NCBI GenBank assembly: GCA_024195265.1
Contig: JAJLRJ010000008.1
Coordinates: 4,958,001-5,022,000, forward strand
Source: Dendrophyllia cribrosa
Lineage: Eukaryota > Cnidaria > Anthozoa > Scleractinia > Dendrophylliidae
DNA length: 64,000 nucleotides
Direction: 5' to 3'
In this document: positions 21,054 through 32,189 of the stretch, in pieces
Numbering within the stretch: the stretch's first letter is position 1
How the letters are laid out: the number at the start of each line of letters is the position of its first letter
Program-made: the position numbers and the translations under genes
The notes under the pieces: generated by a model
Databases searched by the model: none
The model's input: the letters and a program-made list of their open reading frames with translations, nothing else
Told to the model about the DNA's origin: nothing

Positions 21054-21156
21054 TACTGCCACTGTATTCATACTTAATTTATGGTATATTTGACATTTTA
21101 TTTTCTCTCCTTCCTTTGATACAAATCAACATTTGTATATCTCAAATGTTCATTAA

Positions 21157-22169
21157 CCCATAGACACCTGAACCGCCCGTAACCGCCCGTACAAGACTCC
21201 ACTGCTTTAAAAAATTGTAACTTTCTCAATCGTGGGAACATTGCCTTAACTAGCAGTTGTGCTCATTGACTAGAAAGTCTTTCAAATTGAGATACCCAAT
21301 AAACACAAAAAAGTCAGCGATTTTTGCAGAATATCAGCGTTTGAATTTGGACAATAACAAAAATTACCGTTTTTAACGTCATAGAAAAACAACAAAAATC
21401 ACGTTTTTGCCTTTAGTTTTTTTTTATTCAAATCATCGTGGCAAACCCAAAAGTCAACATTTACAGCAAAATTCAGTCCTAGTCCTAGCTTAGCAGTGAA
21501 TTTTTTTGCTCTTATTCATTGCTCGGGCCTAGCTACAGCTTCTTATACTAGTGCATACTCACCTTGCCTCGATTTTCAACATTACCACTGCACTGCATGC
21601 TGGGAAATAAACAGATTTTTTGACAGCGTCCATTCCGTCCTCCACAATTTTCATATATGTACTAAGTCCACAGCCACTCTGACCCACCGCCGAAATTTCG
21701 CTCTTGTTGTGTTCTCCTGTGGTCGCAACTTCCAAAATATGCCGCGGTAGGTTTGAGAAATTCATCCAGAGTCGAGTCCCAAAGCTACTTCGTTTCCAGG
21801 CGGCCATTTTTCCAATTCAACGAGCAACGAGCCAAATTCGTAAACGAAGTACAACACCTAACTCGCTTCATTGAGAAGTGGACTCTGAACTACCTCCAAG
21901 CTTAATGATGCTCATCAGGCAGCTACTAAAGATGAAAAATGGCTGTGAACTTACCAAAAATCATAGATAATTCATATTGGACCCTTTATGGCAAATCAAC
22001 CTAGCAAAATTAGATCGTCACAATGACGTTTCCAGTAAACTCGAGCCTTCAGTGTTTTAGAACAGCAGCACTTTCAATGGTAACTCCAAATATGAAGTCA
22101 CGAAATCCTATGGGGCGTGTGTATGCAGAAAATCACTCAAAAACGTAAAAATCCTCAGGTGTGAATGGG
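21157..22169. mobile_element. 1.0-kb TTAA-flanked element, CCCATnnACACCTGA termini
   Basis: The ends read TTAA|CCCATAGACACCTGA and TCAGGTGTGAATGGG|TTAA (TTAA at 21,153-21,156 and 22,170-22,173). TTAA duplication with a CCC-starting terminus is the piggyBac pattern. No transposase is present. It encloses an exon-like frame at 21,563-21,807. Confidence 0.7.
21563..21807 (-). CDS. hypothetical first exon with strong splice donor
   Basis: ATG at 21,807 is in a good context (AAAATGGCC) and opens an 81-codon frame, MAAWKRSSFGTRLWMNFSNL onward, that ends at a near-consensus donor GGCAAG|GTGAGT (21,562-21,561). It has a basic, Ser-rich start followed by a mixed helical segment. I do not recognise the protein. 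It lies wholly inside a TTAA-flanked element, so it is either a captured host exon or the element's own gene start. No matching downstream exon was found on the minus strand within 1 kb. Confidence 0.4.
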
Positions 22170-22173
22170 TTAA

Positions 22174-22735
22174 GTGAATTCCACATCAAGAAAGGATTTA
22201 TGTGGACTGCACACAGATGTCTCCTATCAGGAAGGAAACATTGGAGACATTTGAGCATAGGCTAAGATATGTCCACTTTTGATGTAGTTATATCTCATGA
22301 TCTGTGATTTTAAGCCAGCATTTTAAGATTAGGGACTGTACAATAGCAGGAGCTCCAAATTAATTAACATCCTACCTCCCACCCCAATGAAAGGAACAAA
22401 ATTAATTCTTACCCACCACCCTTGAACAAAGATCAAGAAACCCTATCCCAATTCACCTCTCTATCTACACAACAACAGCAATTCATCAGGTACAAATATG
22501 GGATCATAGGGTTTCTCTCATTGCTCAGCAAGGAATAAAGATTGACCCCTTTGAGTCAACTCATGCACCCCTCCCATTGGACATTTTATATTCTCTTGTA
22601 GGATGGTTACCGCCTAGAGAAGAACACAGGAAATATCATTTTAAAGTGAAACATAAGTTAAGCTTATACAGTTGTATAAGCAAGCTTACATCAAAACAAC
22701 AACAAAAATCCCTCACATCGTACCAAAAAAAAAAG
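22174..22735. other. non-coding, nothing recognised
   Basis: A/T-rich with CA/TC-rich tracts near 22,380-22,480. No gene or terminal repeats were seen. Confidence 0.35.
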
Positions 22736-23264
22736 GACAAGATGTGCTTCGTCTACCACGATCGTTTTCACCTTTTCTTTAAATACAGGGGTCTTCATCA
22801 ATTAAGAAACTTTCTTGTTGTCAACAAACACCTCTGGATGTACGAATATTAGGTCGTAAGTTGAACTTCTCAGCATTTCTATCGTAACATCGAATGACAC
22901 TTCATCGTTGTCATCTTCTTCGGTGGACACACGATCCCCTTTCAGTACACACACACTTAAACCACCTTCCCTCATCTTCACTATTTGGTCGCGTCGCGAA
23001 TGAGGGCATTAAGCGGCGAAATAACAAGTACAGTGGACTTCTTCTCTGTGGGTTTCCCTCCAAAAGCCATGAAATCAAACACCGGTGCCAAGAGCTGATG
23101 TGTTAACGATTTGCCATATCCAGTGGGTAAAATTGCCAAAACGTCTCTATTCTCAACAACGAGACATTTTAAAACTTCATACTGCTTCTCTTTCAATTGA
23201 AGATTGGCCAAACCTAAAATGTTCAGGCCAAAATTCAAAGCGTCATGGAACTTTGGTCAGCCAT
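22736..23264 (-). pseudogene. RecQ-like DNA helicase, N-terminal fragment, inactivated
   Basis: The minus-strand product begins MADQSSM at 23,264 and, after a frameshift near 23,245, continues as LNFGLNILGLANLQLKEKQY. It contains Walker A (ILPTGYGKSLTHQLL near 23,130-23,090) and the SPLNALIRD motif. A tandem 5-bp duplication (GTCGCGTCGCG on the plus strand, about 22,987-22,997) then breaks the frame; skipping it, the protein resumes QIVKMREGGLSVCVLKGDR, then YDLIFVHPEV and the Walker B box VVDEAHLVL near 22,745. One TAA stop (after VDNKKVS) also interrupts it. RecQ helicases unwind DNA 3' to 5'. This family is highly multiplied in corals; here only the first RecA-like half remains, with three lesions. 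Confidence 0.85.
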
Positions 23265-23473
23265 TTTGGATTTGCTCTGAGCCTGCGCAGAACGACCGGA
23301 AGTCCGCGAATCGCGGACTCGAAATTGGAACATGCCAGAGTTCGTGATCCCTGGCGCAGACCAGAAGGATCGCGGGCTCTGGGGACGAGAATGAGGATGC
23401 AGAAGATGCATGTGAGGCGTCACGTGAGGTAGTTCCCAGGTAGTTTCGGTTTTGTTGTTTTGGTCGATTGAAA
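23265..23473. promoter_or_regulatory. short divergent interval between helicase pseudogene and GTPase gene
   Basis: About 210 bp separate the two divergent start codons. The interval contains a solo MITE end (23,331-23,395) and a CACGTGA E-box-like string near 23,420. A shared bidirectional promoter is plausible from the geometry but not shown. Confidence 0.3.
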
Positions 23474-23645
23474 ATGCTGAAAATGGCCCAAACCGATGCC
23501 CAAACCAAGAAATTATCCAATGATGAATTTGCATCACTCAAGCAAGCGTTTTTAGATTGGTTTGCAGAAAAGCACCAGAAGAATCTTAATATTTTTATCA
23601 CCGGTAAAACTGGCGTCGGTAAATCTCGCCTTGTGAATGCTCTCG
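23474..23645 (+). pseudogene. AIG1/GIMAP-like GTPase, N-terminal part (P-loop), split by a transposon
   Basis: ATG at 23,474 starts a 57-codon segment with an amphipathic lead (FASLKQAFLDWFAEKHQ) and the G1/P-loop NIFITGKTGVGKSRLVNAL (GKTGVGKS at residues 44-51). The frame then runs into transposon sequence at 23,646. AIG1-type GTPases bind GTP on membranes, and in cnidarians they form large, probably immune-related families. The continuation is at 27,312-28,148 in the same frame: the codons for N-A-L are present on both sides as part of the 10-bp target duplication. Apart from the insertion no lesion is seen, so the break is recent. Confidence 0.85.
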
Positions 23646-26600
23646 CAACCTCGTTCCCAGGGTCTTCTCGGTTTTCAATATGGCGGCGCTTCGGGAGAAG
23701 ACCCTGGCACACAGCAGATCACGTGATCAAAATCTGCACTATTTGTGAAGATGTATTCAAAATGGCGGCCAAGGAAAAGAGTGAGAAGATCTGGGTACGA
23801 GATTGCAAACCAAGAGGAAAACAAACAAAATGGCTTTCTGTGGAACCATTTATCGACCTGTCAAGTTTTTCTTTGCTTTGCTGTTTCAAGAAAAATGATA
23901 CACAGGCAATGAAGGTAAAAATTCGAAACGCCGCAGATTACGAAACTTTTTTTTTTTTTTCAAGGAAGCACGATTTTTCAAAGGAAAGGAGTAAATTTAC
24001 CGTCTCAGCTTCTTTTCCCACGATCACGCCCGCAAGCAACAAAATAGCATGAAGTTTTTGTGGTTATATTTTTTCGATTTAACCGTCGATGCTTTCGCCG
24101 TTGCTCTTGCGCGGGTATCACCGTTTTGTTGGCATTTTAAAGTAATTTACCGTCTTCCCCTCAATAAAACACTTTTACTTGAATTAATCAGAGATGGTTT
24201 GTTGATCCAGTCAAAACACTGACAACAGCAAAATATGTTAAATTAAGTGCTTTTTATTTACTCATTTCCGGGAATTTATCTCCCACCAAGTTAACATTTT
24301 CTAAAAAAAAAAGAGAAGAAAAGTGAAGACAAGTCAAAGTATTTTTCCCATATTTGTTAGTCTTAGAGGTGTTTGTCACAATTGTTTCTGAGGAAAACAT
24401 GTACAATTTATGTTGGAAATGACAGCAGTGTGATTAGTGTATTTTATTACCAAATAAATCAAATAAAACTGTAAAATTGAAAATTAAAGTAGATTTACTC
24501 CATTTCCAAATGCAGCTACATCCGCCCTAAATGGTGACCAGGGGATGTGACAGTATTCTGAAACCAGCAAATAAACAAGTCATGGGCCAGAGCTACTCGT
24601 CCCCCAATTTAAAAATTATCGTTTAACGGCCAAAATCTTTAATTCCAAATCTGCCGACTTTGTACACACTTCCCTGTCAATCCCTACCTGGATATTGCAC
24701 ATGAAGTATACATATTGGTTCATGTCAACTAACTGTGACTGGCATAGAAAATTGTAACCCTGGGAATGAATTGATGAGGAAACCCTTCTAAAGTTAAAAT
24801 AATATATAGCTTTGGTCAACTTCAGAAGCTGGACTGGGCTTCCTAAATCTAGCCATTGTTTACAGGTAGAAAGGTTTGGTCACTTGATTACCTGATTGTT
24901 TTAAATCAAAGCTTCCCTGTCTGATGTGGCAGGGATGCTTGTAAGCCCTTACAACCCCTAAGGCCATGTCAGTGGGAATCTTATGCTCCTGACACATTAA
25001 ACAAAGCCAGACTGGACTGCAAGAGAAAGGCCTGACCAGAAAGCACCCTGTTCTCCATGGTTGTGTTAAAAACTAAAATGTTAATAAAACATCACCAAGA
25101 AGCTTAATGTGTCATACTTATAACAAGGATGGCCCCCAAATAAAAAAGAAATCAGGAGCTATTCCTTCTCTGTTGGACAAGTGACAGAATTTCCTGATCA
25201 GACAGAAAAATCCACTAGACCTGAGCCATGATTGTCAAAATTCATCAACATCTCCCTCCCTCATAGAGGCTTTTTTCAGTAAAAAACTGAAATGTAGAAA
25301 ATATAAAATGAAAAGGGGGCACATGGGGAACATTTTTTGTGCACTTCACTTTTTCCTCTCCCCAGCCTCAGCTCAAAGACTAGCTTCTTATTATGGAATG
25401 AACAAATGTTTCACAGCTGATTATATCCTAGAATGTTTTTTTAATTTGTATCAACCCAATAGCTTGCAATGATTACCATTCTGAAATCCTGATAGTTCAA
25501 AGCCATATTAATCATATCATTCACTCATTCAAACAAGGAATAAAATTAATTTCATGCTTGACATATTCTACTCCACTGTTTTCAGGCAAACAGACTGGCT
25601 CTTAAACCTTAAGCTGACTAGAGGCAAAAACATGTTAACTAGCATTCTGCTGACATGTGTTTCTCAAAAGTGCAGAAAACTTTGGAGCCTCAAAAGCTGT
25701 TATGTGCAGAATGTTTGTCAAGAAAAATTGAATTTTTAATGATTTTGAAAGCTAAGCAAAAAAACACCCTAAGATCATCGGTCCAAATAAGTTGGGATGT
25801 ACCCTGCATGGGTGCCTCTCATCTCTCTCATAAACTATAAACTATGATATTACATGCCTCTTTTGACTCATATTTTTGCCACAAGGAAGAGCCTCAGGGC
25901 AAAAGGCCTGCTGTAAGAGAACTTCTGGTATCCAGAGTGCCTGCGATGATTTGCCAGCTATAAACTACATTGCCATTTCATAGAAGCAAAATCTTAAAAC
26001 AGTTCTTGGGCCTGAAAATGTGGTTGGGAATTTTGAGGGTAAGATTTCCATATAATCCCACAAATTATGAATAAGTTCTGAAGACTGAAACAAAAGCCAA
26101 AACAAAAGATTGCCTAAATAAAAACAATAGTACATACATCAAGTGCAAAATTAATATCTGCAACCCCCCCCCCCCCCCTTGAGGTATAAGGGTCTCCTTG
26201 GGGGGGGGGGAGGGAGTATTTGTGTCGGCATCCTTTGATCTTCAAAAATTTCCCAAGGGGGTAACAGAAAGATCTGCTATTTCTAAGGGGGGTGTTCTGT
26301 CAGCCTTTTGATCTTTTTTTCCTTAGGGGGGATGTTGAGTGCATACCTCAATGGGGGGGGGGGGGGGGGGTACAGATATAAAATGGAATGGCCCATTAAT
26401 GTTGGGGGTTATGCTAAAATCTTGCCATTTTGAGGAATGCATATCTGTTTTGTTTTTTATTGACATGTTTCAAAAACTAAATTGAGCTTAACTTCAGTCA
26501 AGCTGTCACAAGTGAATAAGTAACTGAATAGCAAACAATTGGCGGAAGGCTCTGCTTTATTTATGAAACCATAAATGAACTGAAAAACAAAGAAAACAAA

Positions 26601-27311
26601 CTGCATAAAACAATAGAGCGCAAGACAACAATAAGTAGAAATAGGTACAAAACAAGACATGTTTTTACACCGAGGTTCAGCCAGTATTCTAGACTCTATT
26701 AAATTACATTACGCCCAGCATTCCCCATTCCAGTCATTCCAAAATTCTATAAATTATCACGTACCGGGGGGTGAGTGACGAATGGTCTTTCAAAAAATTA
26801 AGATTATGGGTCTCGCAGTCTCGGTTATTTGAGCGGTTCTCCACGTCTCGGTGTCTCGATTTATTTGGTAAAGCCTTTCCATATAGCTTTTCTCTCTGCC
26901 TCGTATTTTATAAGTTTAAAAGTGTAGGGCTCGCAGAAAAAAATATCTCGAAATTATTTACCATTCGCCACCCGTAAACGCAAAGCCTGAAAATCGGCGA
27001 ATTATCTCTAAATCTTACGCTTGTTGGATCATAGCCGCATCGTCAGGAACAGCTGCAGTTTTGTTAACAGTTACTCAGGAAAACTGTTCAACTTTCACGT
27101 CTCGGAGACCTTCGATATAGCATTGTTTTGGTTTCTCGAAGAACCTACCGTGATCCGCCATCTTTTCTTAGAAAAACGTAAACCAATCAGAATAGATGTA
27201 AGAATCAGGATCAATAAACCAATCAGCGGTCGTTTTAGATCGCTATGTCCCAGGGGTTTCTCCTCTCAAACCGCCATTTTGAAAACCGAGAAGCCCCTGG
27301 GAACGAGGTTG
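23646..27311. mobile_element. 3.67-kb MULE-like TIR transposon inserted in the GTPase gene
   Basis: Termini CAACCTCGTTCCCAGGG then CTTCTCGGTTTTCAA, about 42 bp long with two or three mismatches between the ends, are flanked by a perfect 10-bp duplication AATGCTCTCG (23,636-23,645 and 27,312-27,321). A 9-10-bp duplication is characteristic of Mutator-like elements. No transposase frame is recognisable in the 3.6 kb interior, which holds poly(C)/poly(G) tracts and A/T-rich sequence; it looks non-autonomous. The internal ORF ends run into the host gene at both sides, producing chimeric frames that are not real genes. Confidence 0.85.
26165..26372. repeat. paired poly(C) and poly(G) tracts
   Basis: A run of 15-plus C at about 26,165-26,178 is followed by G-rich strings (GGGGGGGGGG near 26,200) and a run of 18 or so G at about 26,355-26,372. 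Both lie in similar GAGGTATAAGG/CATACCTCAATGG contexts in opposite orientation, suggesting a small inverted-repeat element whose ends are homopolymer tracts. The G-runs could form quadruplexes and are prone to length errors in sequencing. Confidence 0.6.
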
Positions 27312-28148
27312 AATGCTCTCGTCGGAAAACCCGTCGCTAAAGAAGGTCGAGAGAAAAAAGCTTGCACGACTAAAGTCATACCGTACAAAGTTGTTATTGA
27401 TAATATTAATGTCGTTGTGTGGGATTCTCCGGGACTTCAGGATGGGACAGGTAACGATAACGCTTATCTTGCCAGCTTGCAAGACAGGTTGAAGCATGGC
27501 TTTGATTTAATGATATACTGTATCAAGATGGAGGACAAACGATTTTTTCCAGAGGATCAGAGGTCTATCAAAACACTGACAATGGGTTTTGGTAAAAGTC
27601 TGTGGAAGAAAGCTGTGATTGCGTTAACCTTTGCCAACAAAATTGAAGACCCAGACGAAGAAGATCATCTGAAATACTTCAGGGACGACCAGGATTTTTG
27701 GAACAAGGAGATTTATGAGTTTCTTTCCAAGCAGCTTGACATCGATTGTAATGCCCTTCCTATTGTCCCGGCTGGAAACTACAAGAAGCTTTGCTTGCCT
27801 ACCTGTGAAAACTGGCTTGCCGAGTTGTGGCTCAAGTGCCTCTCTGTTATGACTGATTCTGCTGGATTAGCTTTATACAAGATTAACAAGAATCGCTTGA
27901 AATATTCATGCTCTGCAGACATGGCAGCCGCATGTAGTTCTCAAACAGGAAATGAAATTTCAGCTGAATCTGATGCTTCTCAAGCAGATGCTGATGACCT
28001 GGGAGACATTCCGAAAGAGATTCCTCTGAATCCAGAACAAGAAAACACATTTTTGGGTTTCTTGTGGTCAGCATTTGTGTTGAGTGGCGTTGCGTCCATT
28101 GCATCCCTTGTAACTTTTACTGTTCTTAGAGTTTTGTTTCGGCAGTAA
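27312..28148 (+). pseudogene. AIG1/GIMAP-like GTPase, main part, downstream of the insertion
   Basis: From codon GTC at 27,321 the frame runs 275 codons to TAA at 28,148. It continues VGKPVAKEG (switch I region) and has G3 VVVWDSPGLQDGT (DSPG at 27,423-27,434) and G4-like LTFANKIED (27,636-27,650). The conserved block IVPAGNYKKLCLPTCENWLA is followed by an acidic linker and a C-terminal hydrophobic helix (FLWSAFVLSGVASIASLVTF) ending in a basic tail, a tail-anchor arrangement. With the 57 N-terminal codons the uninterrupted protein would be 332 residues in a single exon. The upstream ATG-containing frame from 27,021 lies in transposon sequence and lacks the P-loop, so any product would not bind GTP normally. 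Confidence 0.88.
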
Positions 28149-28793
28149 TCAACCACAATGGGTACTACTAACTAAGTCTGATGAGAAGTCACTGTTCAGA
28201 GCCAGTGGCATATTATACTATTCTCGACTGATACACTTTTCGTTTCACTTGTTTTCTTTATTAAGTTACAAGTAGATTCAAAATTACTTTGCTGCCAAAA
28301 GGCTGAATTACATAAGCTAAAAGAAATATATACAGTAAAAGTAATTGATAAAATATCTGTGACAAAACTGTATGGATATTTACAATGGCGAGTCAAGCCA
28401 TTGTAAATATCCATACAGTTCTGTTGGTATTCTGTATCAGTGATACAGTATACAGTAAAGCTGTCCTGTATCAGGATTTACAAACCTTAATTATGGTCCA
28501 GTCAATTCCAATCCTCAGCCACTCCCCTCCCCCTCCCTCCCCCTTCTCTTCGGACAATTGGTCAGCCAATCTAAACAAAAACCTCATGGTGGACTTCTTA
28601 CAGAAGTGTGCAAATGCCCCACCCATGAGACAGGACCAAAATTACATATTGTTGCAAACAAGCCGAAAATCTCTATTCTATTGAATATTAATTATAACAC
28701 AGATATTTTCCTCACATACAATCATTTACTCCACCACTATTATTAAGATGTTTCCAAAATCTATGAAAGAGCCAATAAAAAACATTCTGATGG
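28149..28793. other. 3' flank of the GTPase gene with a hairpin at 28,367-28,422
   Basis: ACTGTATGGATATTTACAATGG is followed, six bases later, by its exact reverse complement. AATAAA at about 28,773 could serve as a poly(A) signal. No gene was seen. Confidence 0.45.
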
Positions 28794-28819
28794 CAACCTC
28801 GTCCCTGGGGACAAGGTTG
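28794..28819. mobile_element. 26-bp minimal copy of the MULE-like element, flanked by a 9-bp duplication
   Basis: The stretch is only two termini facing each other: CAACCTCGTCCCTGG at the left and (reverse complement) CAACCTTGTCCCCAGG at the right, the same end sequence as the 3.67-kb element. It is flanked by perfect TTCTGATGG repeats (28,785-28,793 and 28,820-28,828). It looks like an insertion whose interior is completely deleted. Confidence 0.7.
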
Positions 28820-28828
28820 TTCTGATGG

Positions 28829-29133
28829 TAGAAAAATATTATCAAATATTAATTTAGCTTGTGGGAATTGCAGGGTGGTTTACATAACACCAAAGTTGCT
28901 CCATAAAAAGATTCTGCAAGATCACTGGGGACTGATGTATAAATATCATTGTAAAATTCATTAATAATTCATAACAGTTATGACTAATTAATAGGCAGTA
29001 TTTGAGTCACATGTATACCTTTGTAAACCCCAATACAAATCAACTGAGTTGATGAATTATTAAACAGTAGAATACAAACACAAACACCTGCTCAGCTAAT
29101 TAGTATTCATTAACGTTTCATACAGATCTCTAC

Positions 29134-29164
<31 letters not shown>

Positions 29165-30567
29165 CCGTCCGATCTGTATGGGCATTTACAGATCTCCCGC
29201 TCATATTTTATCTGCTACGTAAATATGACATGCAAAATAACTATAATCTTCTAGTGGCTATTGTTGCGGCTATGATTGTCCTTTTGACCTGTAAATGTGT
29301 GAACACAATGGAGAAGCAAAGAATACAAAAACATTTGCATAGGGGTGGTGGGGATGGATTTTGTACAAGAAATATTAAACACAACAAAGTTTTGAATGGT
29401 TCAAATCTCTATTTTAGTATGAATATGCATAGTTACTCTTATAATATCAAATTAAATAGGCAGGTATTTTATGTAAAATGTGAAATTTCTCACTATGTTG
29501 GAAAAAATGACAAATGTCCCACCCCAGGGAAGACTTTTGCTGCCAAATGCCCCACCTAGAGACTGACAACTTGACAAATGCCCAGGTGGAGTTGGGGGGA
29601 TACTGAAGCTTGGAATTGACTGAGCCATTTACAGTCAAAACCAATCATTTGTTCCTCAATTGAATTAATGAATTCATTACTCAGTTCAGTTTTTATAAAA
29701 ATTAACTTTAAATGGGTATTAGGGACTAACTCGAAAAACTCGCAGTTCCTTTAGTCTCCAGGCTCCAATTGATTAATACCTCTCCTTGTCATCTTTAATT
29801 AATTTGTAATGTATATAATACTTCTCTTGTAATAATTCTAAGTATGAGTCGATAAAAAGATTGTTGTTGTTGTTCAACAATGCACTATCCAGGCGAAGAA
29901 TGCAAAATTCTCAGCAATCTACCCCAGGGAGGTGAGGTACTCCCCCAAAATACCTATACAGATATGTGCCGCCCAACAGGGTCATGATTTTGGGACTCCT
30001 GATCTAGAACAGAGTATCCATTTTAGAGACGTTTCCTAGAATGGAGTATAATATTTTGAATGCACAAAAGCTTCAGATTATCAGCAGCCATTTTTTCTAG
30101 AACAGGGTATTAAAAATTGACCTATTTCTAGAACGGGGTATCATTTTGAGTGCAAATTCTTTCTAAAACGGGGTCCAAATTTGGAGATCAGGGTGGCACA
30201 TACCCACCCAAAATATACCCGAGAACCCCTTTGGGCAATCTACCCTCCATCCAAAACTCGGATATTTTTGACAGGTTTCATGGTATTTGCATACCTCACC
30301 CAATGGTCCTTGCATGTTTTTTCTTCTCCTTTCTTTTTGTCTTTCAAGGAATACCAGAAAGCCTTTCCTGTGTTTTGATTTCCCATTGGAAATAAAAAAC
30401 GCTGGTATCGAAGAGAAAAGGGGACAAAAAGTGGAAAATATTAAAAACTGTCGGGACAGGGATTATGGATTAAACCTGTCAAATTCTCATGTGTCAAGTG
30501 TGTGAAGGCAAGCAATGTATTGAAATCCAATCAAAATTTGATTTTTGAATTTTACTCTTTATTTGTA
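28829..30567. other. non-coding; diffuse TCTAGAACGGGGTAT-type repeats near 30,000-30,190
   Basis: Several degenerate copies of CTAGAACnGnGTATC lie between 30,005 and 30,190, typical of the interior of an old MITE whose ends I could not define. Nothing coding was recognised; the stretch is A/T-rich elsewhere. Confidence 0.4.
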
Positions 30568-31115
30568 CACAGGCAGCCCAAGCTTAGTATGTGATGTTTA
30601 CGCAACGAACGATTTGAAGACTTTGTATGGGAAATCCATTTTAGTCTTATATATGCTAAAATAAAGCCTAAATGTGGAAATAAACTTCACTTACCTCAAC
30701 ATTGTGTTTTCGTTGTGTCTTGTATGCAATTTGGGCGCAAATGATGTCCATTTTAGACGGTTTTGTGGCTTACGAGTTTTTGCGATGTCGTTGGTCATAA
30801 AGCGAAGCAAGGCCGGCGACCTCGTCCCACAAATCGCTCTTTCACCACAAAGCGACGGACCGAATCGCCATAAAAACACCACAGCCATAAGGGCACATAA
30901 ATTTCCTACCACATCGACTCGTCTCGGCGATCGCACTGCGATTTTAGGGGGAGAAATTTCAAATAATATTCGGTTTTCTGCAATCTTCCCGGCCCCCCTC
31001 CCTTGACAGTCCACTTATTGCGCGTGGTTGTTATTTAAGACTAAAATGTTTCCCATACAAAGTCTACAAATCGTTCGTTGCATAAACATCACATACTAAG
31101 CTTGGGCTGCCTGTG
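30568..31115. mobile_element. 548-bp TIR element, CACAGGCAGCCCAAGC termini
   Basis: Termini match over about 80 bp (CACAGGCAGCCCAAGCTTAG, then TGTGATGTTTACGCAACG with small changes). The flanks are ATTTGTA at 30,561-30,567 and 31,116-31,122 (8 bp with one mismatch). A 7-8-bp duplication fits hAT-type MITEs, although the terminus is not a classic hAT one. The frames inside both strands are by-products. Confidence 0.75.
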
Positions 31116-31288
31116 ATTTGTAGAGCGGAATATTGAAACGAATAATAAAATCAAATTTCTAATGATGGATTTATTAATTCACTCAAGGCAGGAATGCTGT
31201 CAATTTTTGTATTTTCCTTATAAATTATTCATGAATTTTATGAATATATTTAAAATATAAATATCAAAGAATAATAAATACCTATATA
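31116..31288. other. non-coding spacer
   Basis: A/T-rich, nothing recognised. Confidence 0.3.
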
Positions 31289-31998
31289 TTTGACCCTATT
31301 GTCGGACACTTTTGCGCCTATCGCTTCCTCTGATCATTGAGCAAAAATATTTGTGATTTTGTTGTCCCATATAAAACGTCAAGTGTTTAGACATCAATCC
31401 ATCACTAATCTCGGGTTTTCAAAAACTTTTCCTCGCAAAAAGGGAGCTTGCCAGTTTATTCGCTAAAAACCCAAATGTCGGACATGCAAACCTATTGTCG
31501 GACGCCTCTGAAATGTTTGTAAAATTGAATCATCACACGTAAACCACGCGCTCGCACTGCAAAACAAACCTGCCGATCTCAACTTGACTCCACTGCTTCG
31601 TGACTGATCTCAGTCGGTTGTAAACAAGAAATGAAGTCTTCAAAACACAGGTAAGGCAGTTTAAAATCTTTTTTAATTGTTTTTTCCATGGTTCCGTCGC
31701 GTGCGTCCGACAATAGGTCGCTGAAACTCCGAGAGGATTGTACGAAGGTTTGAGCATATAGCGTTGGCCAAGAGGCCGCTATGAATCATGGGATACAAAA
31801 TGGTGGCCAGAGTTGTTTGTTGCGAAGTATGAAGTAAATCGGAGCTTGTTTTCCACTATTTTTTGAAGTTTTTCTGTGCGCGCAAGGAATTTTCGATGCT
31901 TATTTTACGCGCCATATTTTTGTGCAGGTGAGGAACAAGACTTTTATTGTTGTTTTTCTTTTTCAAGAAATAAACAAACCTCGTTCGGTAGAGTCTTA

Positions 31999-32183
31999 AG
32001 GGTGCGTTCCTTTGGGATGATCCGGATCCGGATCACTGATCCAAAATCACTCAGATCATGAAGCATCAAAGGAACCGACGAATCCACTCTGGTCAAGGAT
32101 TCATCGGTTCCTTTGATGCAGCATGATCCGAGTGATCTTGGATCAGTGATCCGGATCCGGATCATCCCAAAGGAACGCACCCT
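31999..32183. mobile_element. 185-bp palindromic MITE, AGGGTGCGTTCCTTTGGG termini
   Basis: The arms AGGGTGCGTTCCTTTGGGAT then CCGGATCCGGATCACTGATC are nearly perfect inverted repeats flanked by TA (or TTA). The whole unit forms a hairpin. It ends six bases before the foldback element begins. Confidence 0.85.
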
Positions 32184-32189
32184 TAGTTC

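Noticed and set aside
23646..24052. C-terminal extension of the P-loop frame
   Set aside because: It is the left end of the inserted transposon read by chance; GTPase similarity stops exactly at the target duplication.
27021..27311. N-terminal 100 codons of the long frame that enters the GTPase gene
   Set aside because: This part is transposon sequence including the right terminal repeat; the real N-terminus with the P-loop is at 23,474-23,645.
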